Below are positions 8,995-19,043 of a stretch of DNA of 64,000 nt, in pieces. The notes under the pieces were generated by a model. It was not told the origin of the DNA. It saw nothing but the letters and a program-made list of their open reading frames with translations, and ran no database searches. The position numbers and the translations under genes are program-made. The DNA comes from Paraburkholderia bannensis NBRC 103871 (GTDB taxonomy: Bacteria > Pseudomonadota > Gammaproteobacteria > Burkholderiales > Burkholderiaceae): NCBI RefSeq assembly GCF_000685015.1, contig NZ_BAYA01000001.1, forward strand, positions 186,001 to 250,000, read 5' to 3'. The stretch's first letter is position 1; each line of letters starts with the position of its first letter.

Positions 8995-9068
8995 GGTGAC
9001 CCGCTTAGCGTTGTCGATGACAAAACGCTAATGGTCGCGCGCGCCCCGATGGCAGCATTGATAAAAGT

Positions 9069-9105
9069 CAAAAAGAAATGCGGGAGCCAGCAATGACTCC
9101 CGCAT
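9069..9105 (-). terminator. Intrinsic terminator after the aldehyde dehydrogenase gene
   Basis: ATGCGGGAG (9078-9086) pairs with 9097-9105 across a 10-base loop. On the minus strand the hairpin is followed by TTTCTTTTTGAC. It lies 73 bases beyond the dehydrogenase stop. Confidence 0.75.
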
Positions 9106-9177
9106 CAATGAGTTAAATCAAAACGTCGCACCATGACATTTGCAAGGCGCGGCGTTTTCTACTGGCTGTTCAAGCGC

Positions 9178-10611
9178 TCAAGCCTTCGGCACCTTGAACT
9201 GCATCGACTTGTACTCGAGGTATTCCTCCAGGCCGTACACACCGTTTTCGCGGCCATGGCCCGATTGCTTGTAGCCGCCGAACGGCGCGGCCATGTTCCA
9301 GGCGCCGCCGTTGATGTCGATCTGGCCCGTACGAATGCGGCGAGCGACGCGCATCGCGCGCTCGTCGCTGCCCGCCCAGACCGCGCCGCCCAGGCCATAG
9401 AGCGAATCGTTGGCGATCGCCACGGCGTCGTCTTCGTCCTTGGCCGTGAGGATGGTCAGCACCGGGCCGAAGATTTCCTCCTGCGCGATAGCCGCGTCGC
9501 GCGGCACGCGGCCGAACACGGTTGGCTTGACGAAGAAGCCCTTCGTCAGGCCGTCCGGCATGCCTGCGCCGCCCGTGACGAGTTCGGCGCCATCGGCAAT
9601 GCCGCGCTCGATGTAGTGCTGCACACGCTCCTGCTGCACCTTCGACGCGAGCGGCCCGAGCTTCGCTTTCTCGTCGCGCGGATCGGCGACCGTGTAGGCT
9701 TCTGCCGCGGCTTTCGCCAGTTCGCGCGCCTCGTCGTAACGCGACTCCGGCACGATCATGCGCGTGTGCGCCGAGCAGGTCTGCCCCGAGTTCAGGAAGC
9801 ACGCGCCTACGGTGCCCTTCACCGCCGCCGCGAAATCCGCGTCGTCGAGCACGACCGAGGCCGACTTGCCGCCCAGTTCGAGCGACACGCGCTTGACGCT
9901 CGCCGACGCCACTTCGGACACGCGCTTGCCCGCGCGCGTCGATCCAGTGAACGAGACCATATCGACTTCGGGATGGCGGGCCATCAGTTCGCCGACGACC
10001 GGGCCATAGCCGCTCACGAGATTGAATACGCCTGCGGGCAGGCCCGCTTCGTGGATCGCCTCGGCGAGCACGAAGGCGTTCAGCGGCGCGATCTCGGACG
10101 GCTTGAGCACGACGGTGCAGCCTGCCGCGAGCGCGGCGGCGACCTTCAGCGTGATCTGGTTAAGCGGATAGTTCCACGGCGTGATCGCCGCCACGACGCC
10201 CACCGGCTCGCGCACGACCAGCGAGTTGCCGACGCGCTCCTCGTACTGGAACTCGCTCGCGAGCTTCGCGTAAGCGCTCCAGTTGTAGACCGGGCCGCCT
10301 ACCTGGATCGCGCGGGCGAGCTTGAGCGGCATGCCCACTTCGCCGGCGATCAGTTGCGCGAGTTCGTCGGTGCGGGCCTTGAGGTTGTCGGCGATCTTTT
10401 GCAGGTACGCGCCGCGCTCGGCGGCGGGCGTCGTCGCCCAGGCGTCGAAGGCGGCCCGCGCGGCGGCGATGGCGGCTTCGGCATCGGCCTCGTTGCCTTC
10501 GGGGATGCGGCCCATGACGGCCTCGGTGCCCGAGTCGAACACGTCGATCGTGCCCTTGCCCTGCGACGCGACCCATTGGCCGTTGATGTAAAGCTGGTCG
10601 AACTGTTTCAT
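9178..10611 (-). CDS. NAD(P)-dependent aldehyde dehydrogenase
   Basis: A 477-residue member of the aldehyde dehydrogenase superfamily. It has [21 protein letters not shown] (cofactor-binding region), FTGSTRAGK, the catalytic glutamate in SLELGGKSA and the nucleophilic cysteine in [11 protein letters not shown]. The ATG at 10611 has AGGAG upstream and gives normal family length; the frame continues upstream to 10740 without family resemblance. The enzyme oxidises an aldehyde to its carboxylate in the cytosol, but the substrate cannot be assigned and no metabolic neighbours help. It is divergent from the secreted-protein pair starting near 10793. Confidence 0.85.
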   Translation of the reverse strand: MKQFDQLYINGQWVASQGKGTIDVFDSGTEAVMGRIPEGNEADAEAAIAAARAAFDAWATTPAAERGAYLQKIADNLKARTDELAQLIAGEVGMPLKLARAIQVGGPVYNWSAYAKLASEFQYEERVGNSLVVREPVGVVAAITPWNYPLNQITLKVAAALAAGCTVVLKPSEIAPLNAFVLAEAIHEAGLPAGVFNLVSGYGPVVGELMARHPEVDMVSFTGSTRAGKRVSEVASASVKRVSLELGGKSASVVLDDADFAAAVKGTVGACFLNSGQTCSAHTRMIVPESRYDEARELAKAAAEAYTVADPRDEKAKLGPLASKVQQERVQHYIERGIADGAELVTGGAGMPDGLTKGFFVKPTVFGRVPRDAAIAQEEIFGPVLTILTAKDEDDAVAIANDSLYGLGGAVWAGSDERAMRVARRIRTGQIDINGGAWNMAAPFGGYKQSGHGRENGVYGLEEYLEYKSMQFKVPKA

Positions 10612-10792
10612 GCGCGGTGCTCCTGTCTCCGTTTGTGTTCGCTTTTGTGCGTTCGCTCGTATGCGTCGGGAGTGCGACCTTGCGACGCAGCGATCACGCA
10701 TTCTAGCGTGCTTGACGCTTACGGAAGGTGGTGCGCACATTCAGGCGCGGGTTTTGGTCGCACCCTTATACTGCGCGCTCCTTCATTCGCTC

Positions 10793-11542
10793 ATGCGCTT
10801 CATGAAACGTACCCTGCTCTGTCTCGCCATTGGTCTCACGCCGCTGCTTGCTCACGCGGGCTGCGAGGACAACTTCCAGAAGTGGACTACGCAACTGCAT
10901 CCGGGCCGCGCACTCGATACGGAACATGCGGTGTGCAAGGTCTGGCCCGCGAACGAAGCGCTGACGATTGCGGCGCTGCCGCTGCCGCAGAAAAGCAGCA
11001 ACGACGATGAAGGCACCGATGACCTGGAAGTGCTGGTCGCGGATTCGGCTTCCGGGACGATCATCGCGCATCAGTTCCAGAAAGGCGCGATTACATACGA
11101 CGCGATGCAGCTTTCCAGTTTGACGCTCGATACCGCGCGTTATCAACTGACGCCGCAGAACCGCGCGTTCGGCGTGCGCGTCTTTCACGAAGGCATGTCC
11201 CGTGTCAATCCGGCCGGTCAATCGGTGTTGAGCCTTTACGTGATCGATGGCCAAAGTCTGCGCACCGTCGTCGATCGGCTGATCGTCGGCGACAGCAATG
11301 GCGACTGGGACGGCAACTGTGCAGGCACGTTCAACGAGACGACGCGCACGCTCGATATCGGCCCGGCGGGCAAGGACGGTTACGCCGCGCTCAAGGTCGC
11401 CGAAAAGTCGGTCGAGACCGTCAATACCGGCACCACGGCAAATTGCGTCGATCACGCCAAACCGGCGAAGCGCGCCAACTTCACGCTCGAATACCGCAAC
11501 GGCAAATACGGCGTGCCCAAGGGCATGCAATATGTCGACTGA
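10793..11542 (+). CDS. Unknown secreted protein, first of a tandem paralogous pair
   Basis: About 249 residues; the start is at 10793 or, nine bases later, at 10802 (MKRTLLC). A Sec signal peptide ends LLAHA before GCEDNF. The cysteine is not in a lipobox because position -3 is His, so a soluble periplasmic or exported protein is more likely than a lipoprotein. Four mature cysteines (GCED, HAVCKVWP, NCAGTF, ANCVDH) could form two disulfides. I recognise no domain. It is followed after 12 bases by a clear paralogue with the same cysteine spacing, so the pair is a tandem duplication, probably co-transcribed. Confidence 0.7.
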   Translation: MRFMKRTLLCLAIGLTPLLAHAGCEDNFQKWTTQLHPGRALDTEHAVCKVWPANEALTIAALPLPQKSSNDDEGTDDLEVLVADSASGTIIAHQFQKGAITYDAMQLSSLTLDTARYQLTPQNRAFGVRVFHEGMSRVNPAGQSVLSLYVIDGQSLRTVVDRLIVGDSNGDWDGNCAGTFNETTRTLDIGPAGKDGYAALKVAEKSVETVNTGTTANCVDHAKPAKRANFTLEYRNGKYGVPKGMQYVD

Positions 11543-11554
11543 GCGTCGGAGCGA

Positions 11555-12304
11555 ATGCGCATGAAACGCACCCTGCTTTGCCTCATCGCCTGCTTCGCTC
11601 CGCTCGTCGCTCATGCGGGATGCGAGGACTATTTGCAGACCTGGATGGACAAGCTGCATCCCAGTCAGACGCTCGACCAGAAACATGCTGTCTGCAAAAT
11701 CTGGCCAGCCGACGAAGCACTGACTATCGCCGCGCTACCGGTTCAGAATGCGTCCGGCAACGACGATGGCGGCAGCATCGACGTGGACGTGCTCATCGCC
11801 AGCACAGCGACGGGTGCCATCGTCGCGCATCAATTCCAGGCGGCGGCCATTCAGTACGAGTCGGGCCACTTCTTCGACGGCATCGAGATCGATACCGCGC
11901 GCTATCAGCTCACGCCCACGCAACGCGCATTCGGCGTGCGATTGAAGTCTTCGGGGGGTTATCCGGCGGACATGTCTGGCGTCACGACGCTGAGTCTCTA
12001 TCTGCTCGACGGCAGCCGCATGCGAACCGTGCTGGATCGCCTGAAGGCCAGTGAGTGGAACACCAGCCGGGGCAGCGCCTGCAGCTCCGAGTCGAGCGAC
12101 ACGAAACGCACGATTGCCGTAGGAGCCGCGCAGGCCAACGGCTTTGCGCCCCTGAAGATCCAGGAGAAAACGGTCGAGGAGACGGTGAGCGGCACGCCGG
12201 AAAAATGCGAGGTCAGCAACTCGCTGCCGCAACGCGACAGCGTGACGCTCGAATACCACGACAGCGCCTACCGCATCCCGGCAGGCTTGCAGTACGAGAA
12301 CTAA
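11555..12304 (+). CDS. Unknown secreted protein, second of a tandem paralogous pair
   Basis: A 249-residue protein colinear with the preceding gene product. Shared blocks include MKRTLLCL, AHAGCED, HAVCKIWPADEALTIAALP, IVAHQFQ, IDTARYQLTP and the C-terminal TLEYHDSAYRIPAGLQY. Signal peptide, cysteine positions and length are conserved while the intervening sequence has diverged considerably, indicating an old duplication under constraint. No known domain is recognisable. It starts 12 bases after its paralogue's stop and ends before the strong terminator at 12337-12375. Confidence 0.7.
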   Translation: MRMKRTLLCLIACFAPLVAHAGCEDYLQTWMDKLHPSQTLDQKHAVCKIWPADEALTIAALPVQNASGNDDGGSIDVDVLIASTATGAIVAHQFQAAAIQYESGHFFDGIEIDTARYQLTPTQRAFGVRLKSSGGYPADMSGVTTLSLYLLDGSRMRTVLDRLKASEWNTSRGSACSSESSDTKRTIAVGAAQANGFAPLKIQEKTVEETVSGTPEKCEVSNSLPQRDSVTLEYHDSAYRIPAGLQYEN

Positions 12305-12336
12305 GCCCGGCAACTAGATCCGTTCGCGGCCCACAA

Positions 12337-12375
12337 AACAAAACGGGCAACGCATTAAGCGTTGCCCGTTTTCAT
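12337..12375. terminator. Bidirectional terminator between the secreted-protein pair and ybiT
   Basis: A perfect 13-bp stem (12341-12353 with 12359-12371) with loop ATTAA, A-rich on the left and T-rich on the right. It serves the plus-strand pair and the minus-strand ybiT. Confidence 0.9.
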
Positions 12376-12416
12376 TTCAAGCTTCGACCGCCAGATTCAG
12401 CGACCGAAAACCCGGC

Positions 12417-14009
12417 TTAATGCAGACCCTGGCTCGCCAGGAAGTCCTCATAGTTGCCGCTGTAGTCGTTGATCGTGCCATCGGTTTTCACTTCGATGAT
12501 GCGATTGGCCAGGCCGTTCACGAACTCGCGGTCGTGCGACACGAACACCAGCGTGCCTTCGAACTTGTCGAGCGCGATCTGCAGCGACTCGATCGATTCC
12601 ATGTCCATGTGGTTGGTCGGCTCGTCCATCATCAGCACGTTGTGGCGGCCCAGCATCAGCTTGCCCCAGATCATGCGGCCCTTTTCGCCACCCGACAGCA
12701 CCTTGACCGACTTGCGGATATCGTCCGCGCTGAACAGCAGACGGCCCAGCGTGCCGCGCACGGATTGTTCGTCGTCGCCTTCCTGACGGTACTGGTCGAT
12801 CCATTCCATCAGCGTGACGTCGTTCGGGAACTCTTCGTACGTGTCCTGCGGCATGTAGCCGATGCTGGCGTTTTCCGCCCACTTCACCGAGCCGTTATCG
12901 ACGGCCAGCTTGCCCAGCAGCGAACGCAGCAGCGTGGTCTTGCCCGCGCCGTTTTCGCCGATGATGGCGATACGCTCGCCCGGCTGCACGCTGATGTTGA
13001 ATTTGTTGAAGATGCGGCGCTCGTAGGTCTTCGTGATCTCTTCCGCGACCACGACGATGTTGTGCAGCTTCTTCTCGAATTCGAAGCGGATAAACGGGTT
13101 CTGACGCGACGAGGGCTTGAATTCCTCGATCTTGATCTTGTCGATCATCTTCAGGCGGCTGGTGGCCTGACGCGCCTTGGACTTGTTCGCCGAGAAGCGG
13201 CGCACGAAGTCCTGCAGGTCGGCGACGCGTTCCTTCGCCTTGGCGTTGGCGTTGGCCTGGCGCTCGCGCGCCTGCGTCGACGCCAGCATGTAGTCGTCGT
13301 AGTTGCCCGGATAGACCTTCAACGTGCCGTAGTCCATGTCCGCCATGTGCGTGCAGACCTGGTTCAGGAAGTGTCGATCGTGGGAAATGATGATCATGGT
13401 CGAGTTGTACTCGTTCAGAACATCTTCCAGCCAACGGATCGAGTTGATGTCGAGGTTGTTGGTCGGTTCGTCGAGCAGCAGCACGTCCGGCTTCGAGAAC
13501 AGCGCCTGCGCGAGCAGCACGCGCAGCTTCCAGCCCGGCGCCACGCCGCTCATCGGGCCGTTGTGGAATTCCGTGCCGATGCCGATGCCGAGCAGCAGCT
13601 CGCCCGCACGCGCTTCGGCCGTGTAGCCGTCGTACTCGGCGAACTTCGCTTCGAGTTCGGCGGCGTGCATGTAGTCGTCGTCGGTGGCTTCGGGGTTCGC
13701 GTAGATCGCATCGCGCTCGCTCATGGCGGCCCACATTTCGGTGTGGCCCATCATGACGACGTCGAGCACGCGCACGTCTTCGTATGCGAACTGATCCTGG
13801 CGCAGCTTGCCCAGGCGCACGTTCGGTTCGAGGATAACGTTGCCCGAGCTTTGCTCGAGATCGCTGCCCAGGATCTTCATGAACGTGGACTTGCCGCAAC
13901 CGTTCGCGCCGATCAGGCCATAGCGGTTGCCTTCGCCGAATTTGACCGAGATGTTCTCGAACAAGGGCTTCGGCCCGAATTGCATGGTGATGTTGGCGGT
14001 AGAGAGCAC
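12417..14009 (-). CDS. ybiT: ABC-F family ATPase YbiT
   Basis: A 530-residue soluble protein with two ABC ATPase domains and no membrane segments. The first Walker A is GANGCGKST (about 34-42), and the second domain carries GENGAGKTT. Signatures are [11 protein letters not shown] and LSGGEKGRM, with Walker [12 protein letters not shown] and [12 protein letters not shown] charged linker between domains is typical of ABC-F translation factors, and the start [12 protein letters not shown], order and exact length match E. coli YbiT. ABC-F proteins act on ribosomes stalled by difficult sequences; the specific target here is inferred. It is a single gene. Confidence 0.9.
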   Translation of the reverse strand: MLSTANITMQFGPKPLFENISVKFGEGNRYGLIGANGCGKSTFMKILGSDLEQSSGNVILEPNVRLGKLRQDQFAYEDVRVLDVVMMGHTEMWAAMSERDAIYANPEATDDDYMHAAELEAKFAEYDGYTAEARAGELLLGIGIGTEFHNGPMSGVAPGWKLRVLLAQALFSKPDVLLLDEPTNNLDINSIRWLEDVLNEYNSTMIIISHDRHFLNQVCTHMADMDYGTLKVYPGNYDDYMLASTQARERQANANAKAKERVADLQDFVRRFSANKSKARQATSRLKMIDKIKIEEFKPSSRQNPFIRFEFEKKLHNIVVVAEEITKTYERRIFNKFNISVQPGERIAIIGENGAGKTTLLRSLLGKLAVDNGSVKWAENASIGYMPQDTYEEFPNDVTLMEWIDQYRQEGDDEQSVRGTLGRLLFSADDIRKSVKVLSGGEKGRMIWGKLMLGRHNVLMMDEPTNHMDMESIESLQIALDKFEGTLVFVSHDREFVNGLANRIIEVKTDGTINDYSGNYEDFLASQGLH

Positions 14010-14031
14010 AGCGCGTCCCGGTAAGTAGATC

Positions 14032-14059
14032 GACGAAAAACCTGTAATTTTAGCAGGTT
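14032..14059 (-). terminator. Weak hairpin upstream of ybiT
   Basis: A six-bp stem AACCTG (14039-14044) pairs with 14054-14059; on the minus strand it is followed by TTTTTCG. It may end transcription from the dehydrogenase gene at 14189. The loop reads CTAAAATTA on that strand, so it may also contain a -10 element for ybiT. Confidence 0.45.
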
Positions 14060-14188
14060 ATGCCAGTTCGCGCGCGCCTGCCAGTGTCTGGTCGCGGCGT
14101 CAGGGCACGGCGGCGCGCGGTTTCGAAATTACCGGAAATTCGTGGCAGATTCGTGCACGGGCGGCGGCCTGGCCCCTGTCATGCAAGC

Positions 14189-15076
14189 CTAGCCGCGTCG
14201 CGGCGTCTGTAGCACATCGACGAAACCGGACAGATCGGCCTGATCGAGCCCCATCGCGGCGCCCAGCCGCAGAACCTGCTGCACCGTGCCCGCGACGGGC
14301 ATGGGCGTGCCGGTCTGCTGTGCGGCGGCGGCCACCGTATCGACGTCCTTCTGGAACGTTTTCAGCGCGCCGATGGGCGCGAGGCCCTCCTGCGTCATGC
14401 GCGGCACGAAGGTGCGCAGGAGCGTCGAATCGGCCCAGCCGCCCGCGAGCGCTTCGGGCAGCTTGGTGGCGTCGATGCCGCTGCGGCGCGCGAGGCCGAC
14501 GGCTTCGGCGATGGCGGCGACCGTCGCCGTGACGATGGCCTGGTTGCAGAGCTTGGTGGTCTGGCCCGCGCCCGCCGCGCCCATGTGCGTGACGCGCGCC
14601 GAGTACGCGGCGAGAATCGGCGCGACGGCTTCGACGTCCGCGGCTTCGCCGCCTGCCATCACGGCGAGCGTGCCCGCCTGCGCGCCGCCCACGCCGCCCG
14701 ACACCGGCGCATCGACCCAGCCGACGCCCAGCGCCGCCGCGCGCGCGGCCAGCTCGCGCGTGAGTTGCGGCGGAATGCTCGAATGATCCACGATGCGGCG
14801 CACGCGCTTCGGCCCGGCGCCGCTCAGCAAGCCGTGCTCGCCGAATACCGTCTGTTCGACCGCCGCGCCATCGGCCACGCATAGCAGCACCACGTCCGCG
14901 CATTGCGCGAGCGCTTGCGGCATCTCCACGACCTGCGCGCCGTCGGCCACGAGCGCCTCGGCCTTCGCGCGCGAGCGGTTCCACACATGAACCGCGTGCC
15001 CCGCGCCAAGCAAATGGCGAATCATCGGCGCGCCCATCAAGCCCGGCCCGCAAAATCCCAGTTCCTGCTTCTGCAT
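14189..15076 (-). CDS. NAD(P)-dependent beta-hydroxyacid dehydrogenase (HIBADH/GarR family)
   Basis: A 295-residue oxidoreductase. The dinucleotide-binding GFCGPGLMG is at residues 7-15, the substrate-binding DAPVSGG at about 122-128, and the catalytic lysine K175 lies in GAGQTTKLCNQA. These define the 3-hydroxyisobutyrate/tartronate semialdehyde reductase family. The ATG at 15076 has an AGGAG eight bases upstream; an ATG at 15097 would add seven residues but lies before that site. Substrate is not determined by the sequence and neighbours do not suggest a pathway. It is a single gene divergent from the dodecin gene. Confidence 0.8.
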   Translation of the reverse strand: MQKQELGFCGPGLMGAPMIRHLLGAGHAVHVWNRSRAKAEALVADGAQVVEMPQALAQCADVVLLCVADGAAVEQTVFGEHGLLSGAGPKRVRRIVDHSSIPPQLTRELAARAAALGVGWVDAPVSGGVGGAQAGTLAVMAGGEAADVEAVAPILAAYSARVTHMGAAGAGQTTKLCNQAIVTATVAAIAEAVGLARRSGIDATKLPEALAGGWADSTLLRTFVPRMTQEGLAPIGALKTFQKDVDTVAAAAQQTGTPMPVAGTVQQVLRLGAAMGLDQADLSGFVDVLQTPRRG

Positions 15077-15310
15077 CGTCCTTGTCTCCTGCTGCATGTC
15101 TATATCGCCATCGTTCGCTCACGCCCGCTGACGGGCATGCGCGATGCGGCCTGGAAACTTGCCGCGTGCGCGAGGCGCCATGATACCCGCCGGCGTCTGT
15201 CGCGCAGCGCAGCCTGAGGCGCGCTGGCGCTCGACGGGTCGTTACCTATACTCGATTGACGTGCCCGTCGAAGGTCACGCGCGCGCCGCCCCCATCGAGG
15301 AGACTTTGTC

Positions 15311-15520
15311 ATGAGCGACCACGTCTACAAGCAAATCGAACTCACCGGTTCATCCACCGTTTCGAGCGACGAAGCGATCCGCTGCGCCATCGCGCGAGCG
15401 TCGAAAACGCTGCGTCACCTGCACTGGTTCGAAGTCACCGAAACCCGCGGCCTGATCGAAGGCGACAAGGTCATGCACTGGCAGGTGACGATCAAGGTCG
15501 GCTTGCGGATCGACGAATAA
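15311..15520 (+). CDS. Dodecin family flavin-binding protein
   Basis: A 69-residue protein of the dodecin family: [15 protein letters not shown] at the start, the helix [23 protein letters not shown] containing the flavin-stacking tryptophan, and a closing strand [14 protein letters not shown]. Dodecins assemble as hollow dodecamers that bind FMN or riboflavin and buffer free flavin. GAGGAGA precedes the ATG. It is a single gene of full length. Confidence 0.9.
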   Translation: MSDHVYKQIELTGSSTVSSDEAIRCAIARASKTLRHLHWFEVTETRGLIEGDKVMHWQVTIKVGLRIDE

Positions 15521-15532
15521 ACCGTCTTGCCA

Positions 15533-15573
15533 ATGAAAACGGCTGCGCGCGCCGCAAAGGCATCGCGCAGCCG
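15533..15573 (-). terminator. Terminator after the BMP-protein gene
   Basis: CGGCTGCGCG (15540-15549) pairs with 15564-15573 over a 14-base loop. On the minus strand it is followed by TTTTCATTGG. It lies about 70 bases beyond the stop of the binding protein at 15642 and just after the dodecin stop. Confidence 0.65.
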
Positions 15574-15641
15574 CGTGGCGCTGCAATGATCCTACGAAAG
15601 CAGGCTTGTTTTCGAGCCGGCTTTTCCGCTTATGCGCCGGC

Positions 15642-16742
15642 TTACTTCGGCAGCGAGCCGTCCACGCCTTCGACGTACCAGTTCAGGCGTTGCAGTTCCG
15701 GATCGGTCAGCGTCTTGCCCGCGGGCACCTTCACCGCGCCGGTCTGATCCTTGATCGGCCCCGTGAACACGTCCCACTTGCCGCTGGCGATGGACTCGCG
15801 CTTCGCGGCCACGGCCTTCTGCGCATCGGCGGAAAGCGCAGCCGTATTCACGTCGCCGAGATCGACGGCCTTTTGCGGAATGCCCCACCACACCGGATCG
15901 TTCTTCCACTTGCCATCGAGCACCTGCTGGATTGCGGCGACGTAATACACGCCCCAGTTCGCTTCAACCGAACCGAGATGCGCGTCCGGGCCGAACTTCT
16001 TCATGTTCGAGTCCCAGCCGAAGGCGTGCACGTGTTTCTCTTCGGCAGTCGCGAGCGTCGCGCTCGAATCGGTGTTTTGCAGCAGCACGTCGGCGCCCTG
16101 GCCGATCAGCGTTTCGGCGGCCTGCTTTTCCTTGCCCGGATCGAACCAGCTATTGATCCAGATGACCTTGGTGTGAACCTTCGGGTTCACCGAGCGCGCG
16201 CCCAGCGTGTACGCGTTGATGTTGCGCACGACTTCGGGAATCGGCACTGACGCGACGAAGCCGAGCGTGTTCGTTTTCGTCGCGTAACCCGCCGCGACGC
16301 CCGCGAGATACGCCCCCTGGTACATGCGCACGTCATAGGTGCCGAAGTTCGTTGCCTTCTTGTAGCCGGTCGCGTGCAGGAACACGGTGTCCGGGAAGTC
16401 CTTGGCGACCTTCAGTTCGAAGTCCTGATAACCGAAGCTCGAACCGAAAATAATCTTGTTGCCCTTGCTCGCGAGATCGCGGAACACGCGCTCCGAATCC
16501 GCCGATTCAGGCACGTTCTCGACGCGCGTAATCTTGATCTTGCTGCCGAACTTCTGTTCGGCGGCCTTCGAGCCCTGATCGTGGGCGTAAGTCCAGCCGG
16601 CATCGCCCGGATTGCCGAGGTAGACGAACGCAACGCCCGGCGTACCGACGCCCGGCGCATCAGCGGCCTGAGCCGACGGCGCGAGCGCCGCCGCGCCGCA
16701 CGTAGCGGCCACGGCGAAAGCGGTCAGGATGGTTTTTTTCAT
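15642..16742 (-). CDS. BMP/Med family nucleoside-type ABC binding protein
   Basis: A 366-residue periplasmic protein with a signal peptide ending SAQA (about residue 26) and the BMP fold: VAFVYLGNPGDAGWTYAHDQG, then GNKIIFGSSFGYQDF and GADVLLQNTDSSATL. BMP proteins such as PnrA/NupN bind purine nucleosides. There is no lipobox, so it should be free in the periplasm. It is last in a four-gene order ATPase, permease, permease, binding protein on the minus strand, 92 bases after permease two. With 8-oxoguanine deaminase and urate genes nearby, a purine base or nucleoside is the likely ligand; this is inferred from context. Confidence 0.85.
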   Translation of the reverse strand: MKKTILTAFAVAATCGAAALAPSAQAADAPGVGTPGVAFVYLGNPGDAGWTYAHDQGSKAAEQKFGSKIKITRVENVPESADSERVFRDLASKGNKIIFGSSFGYQDFELKVAKDFPDTVFLHATGYKKATNFGTYDVRMYQGAYLAGVAAGYATKTNTLGFVASVPIPEVVRNINAYTLGARSVNPKVHTKVIWINSWFDPGKEKQAAETLIGQGADVLLQNTDSSATLATAEEKHVHAFGWDSNMKKFGPDAHLGSVEANWGVYYVAAIQQVLDGKWKNDPVWWGIPQKAVDLGDVNTAALSADAQKAVAAKRESIASGKWDVFTGPIKDQTGAVKVPAGKTLTDPELQRLNWYVEGVDGSLPK

Positions 16743-16834
16743 GGTGACTCTCCGGTCCCGTTAGGAAGCGTGCTGCTATGGTGGATTGAGAACTGCGAGC
16801 AATGTCGAATCGTCGATACTCGTTGCGCGGACAA

Positions 16835-17764
16835 CTAGGCTGCCCCAAAGAACGGCTTGCCGAGCGATGCAGGGGCGTTCAGGCGGATCGTGTTCGGGTT
16901 GCGCGAAATCAGCACGAGCACGACGACGGTGGCCACATACGGCAGCATGGCGAGGAACTGCGTGGGCACCGGCACGCCAATCGCCTGCGCGTAGAACTGC
17001 GCGCCCGTCACCGCGCCGAACAGCAGCGCGCCGATCAACAGCCGACCCGGGCGCCACGTCGCGAACACCACGAGCGCCAGCGCAATCCAGCCGCGCCCCG
17101 CCGTGATCTGCTCCTGCCACAGGTGCAGTTGCACGACCGAGTAGTAAGCGCCCGCAAGCCCCGCCATCGCGCCACCGAACGCCGTCGCGCCATAACGCAC
17201 GCCGATCACCGGAAAGCCCACCGAATGCGCGACCTGCGGCGACTCGCCGACCGAGCGCAGCACGAGTCCCGCGCGCGTGCGATAGAGAAACCACGCGACC
17301 ACGCCGAACATCACGAACGCGAGGTAGTCGACAGGCGTGAGATTGAAGAACGCCGGGCCAACCACGGGCAGTTGCGAGAGGCCGGGAATCGGCCATGCGT
17401 TGATGGTCGCCGAGGTGGCCGCCGAGGTGTACGGCTTGCCCACATACGCCGACAGCCCCACGCCGAAGATCGTGAGCGACAGCCCGGTCGCGACCTGGTT
17501 GGCGAGCATCGTCAGCACGAGAAAGCCGAACAGCAGCGACATCGCGACGCCCGCCGCCATGCCGGCCGCGAGGCCGAGCCACGGATTGCCGCTGATCGTC
17601 GTGACCGCGTAGCCGGTGACCGCGCCCATCAGCATCATCCCTTCCACGCCGAGATTGAGCACGCCCGACTTCTCCGTGACGAGTTCGCCCACGCCCGCGA
17701 ACATCAGCGGAATGGCGGCGGTGACGGCGCTCGAAGCGAGCGAACTGGCTTGCTGGATATCCAT
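16835..17764 (-). CDS. Nucleoside-type ABC permease (NupQ-like)
   Basis: A 309-residue membrane protein of the branched-chain/BMP permease group, with about eight hydrophobic segments. FAGVGELVTEKSGVLNLGVEGMML near the N-terminus is the signature of the second permease of BMP-type importers. It works with the NupP-like permease and the double ATPase to import the ligand bound by the BMP protein. It starts 64 bases after the upstream permease stop, in the same transcription unit. Length is usual and no defects are seen. Confidence 0.85.
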   Translation of the reverse strand: MDIQQASSLASSAVTAAIPLMFAGVGELVTEKSGVLNLGVEGMMLMGAVTGYAVTTISGNPWLGLAAGMAAGVAMSLLFGFLVLTMLANQVATGLSLTIFGVGLSAYVGKPYTSAATSATINAWPIPGLSQLPVVGPAFFNLTPVDYLAFVMFGVVAWFLYRTRAGLVLRSVGESPQVAHSVGFPVIGVRYGATAFGGAMAGLAGAYYSVVQLHLWQEQITAGRGWIALALVVFATWRPGRLLIGALLFGAVTGAQFYAQAIGVPVPTQFLAMLPYVATVVVLVLISRNPNTIRLNAPASLGKPFFGAA

Positions 17765-17828
17765 GTCGTGTTGCCTTCGTATCTTCGAATCTTGTGTAGG
17801 GGGCGTAATCAGGCGTAAGCGAGCGCAA

Positions 17829-18935
17829 TCAGTGCGCGGCGGCGACGTTGGGGCGGCGGCGAACGCGGTAGTTCACGAACAGATCCGCGCCGAGCAGGCA
17901 GAACAGCAGCAAGCCCTGGAACACGCCCGAGAGTGCCTGCGGCAGTTGCAGCGAGGTTTGCACCGCTTCGCCGCCCAGATACAGCAGCGCCATCAGGAGG
18001 CTCGCGAGCACGATGCCAATGGGATGCAGCCGCCCGACGAACACGACGATGATCGCCGTGAAGCCGTAACCTGGCGACCACGTCGCCTGCAACTGGCCGA
18101 TCGGCCCGGCGATTTCGCCCATCCCGGCCAGGCCCGCGAGACCGCCGGAAAGCAGCAGCGACGTCCAGATCGTCTTCTTCTCCGAGAAACCCGCGTAGCG
18201 CGCGGCGAGCGGCGCCAGACCGCCCACGCTCATGCGATAGCCCGCGAAGCTGCGGCGCATGAAGAGCCACACCAGCGGAATGGCCGCGAGCGTGAGGAAG
18301 ACCGACGCATTCAGGCGCGTGCCGCGCAGCCAGTGGATGCGCCAGTCGCCGCCGAAAGTCGGATAGAGCGCGTCGCCGCTGAACATTTCGGAGAGCGGAA
18401 AATTCATGCCGTTCGGATCGCGCCACGGGCCGCTCACGAGCCAGATCAGCAATTGCGTGGCGACATACGTGAGCATCAGGCTCGTGAGGATCTCATTGGT
18501 GTTGAAGCGGCTCTTGAGCCATGCGGGAATCGCCGCCCACGCCATGCCGCCGAGCACGCCCGCGATCATCATCAGGAACAGGATCCACCAGCCGCTAGCC
18601 TGATCGAAGTAGATCGCCACGCCGCTTGCCGCGATGCCGCCGAGCACCATCTGCCCTTCGGCGCCGATGTTCCAGACGTTCGCGCGATAGCCCGCCGCGA
18701 GACCCAGCGCGATCAGGCACAACGGCGACGCCTTGAGCAGGAGCTCCGACCAGCCGTTGACCGTCGATAGCGGTTCGATGAAGAAGGCGTGCATGGCCTG
18801 CAAGGGATCGCGGCCCACGAGGCCGAAGATCAGGAAGCCGATCGCCAGCGTGAGCAGCGCAGCGATCAGCGGCACCGCGATGCGCACCGTGCGGGACGGC
18901 GTCGTGCGGGCTTCGAGTCGGTAGGGAAAAATCAT
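17829..18935 (-). CDS. Nucleoside-type ABC permease (NupP-like)
   Basis: A 368-residue inner-membrane permease with an N-terminal cytoplasmic stretch and about nine to ten hydrophobic segments. Diagnostic pieces are ASPLCLIALGLAAGYRANVWNIGAEGQ and a C-terminal FVNYRVRRRP tail. It is the first permease partner in BMP-type purine nucleoside importers. A 108-base gap separates it from the ATPase upstream. The function is assigned from family and gene order. Confidence 0.85.
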   Translation of the reverse strand: MIFPYRLEARTTPSRTVRIAVPLIAALLTLAIGFLIFGLVGRDPLQAMHAFFIEPLSTVNGWSELLLKASPLCLIALGLAAGYRANVWNIGAEGQMVLGGIAASGVAIYFDQASGWWILFLMMIAGVLGGMAWAAIPAWLKSRFNTNEILTSLMLTYVATQLLIWLVSGPWRDPNGMNFPLSEMFSGDALYPTFGGDWRIHWLRGTRLNASVFLTLAAIPLVWLFMRRSFAGYRMSVGGLAPLAARYAGFSEKKTIWTSLLLSGGLAGLAGMGEIAGPIGQLQATWSPGYGFTAIIVVFVGRLHPIGIVLASLLMALLYLGGEAVQTSLQLPQALSGVFQGLLLFCLLGADLFVNYRVRRRPNVAAAH

Positions 18936-19043
18936 GTCGGCGTGGCGTTGGAATGGGCGGTCGCGATGTTGTTGCGTTGTTGTTGCGTGGTTGTCGCGTT
19001 GTCGTTATTCAGTTCGTTCGGCTTGCGTCAGCCAGGCATTCGA

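Noticed and set aside
9133..11010. A 625-codon plus-strand open frame
   Set aside because: It runs antisense through the whole aldehyde dehydrogenase gene, is Arg/His/Ala-rich and matches no family; GC-rich DNA yields such shadows.
12420..14024. A 534-codon plus-strand open frame
   Set aside because: It is the antisense shadow of ybiT, with Val/Arg/His-heavy composition and no domain.
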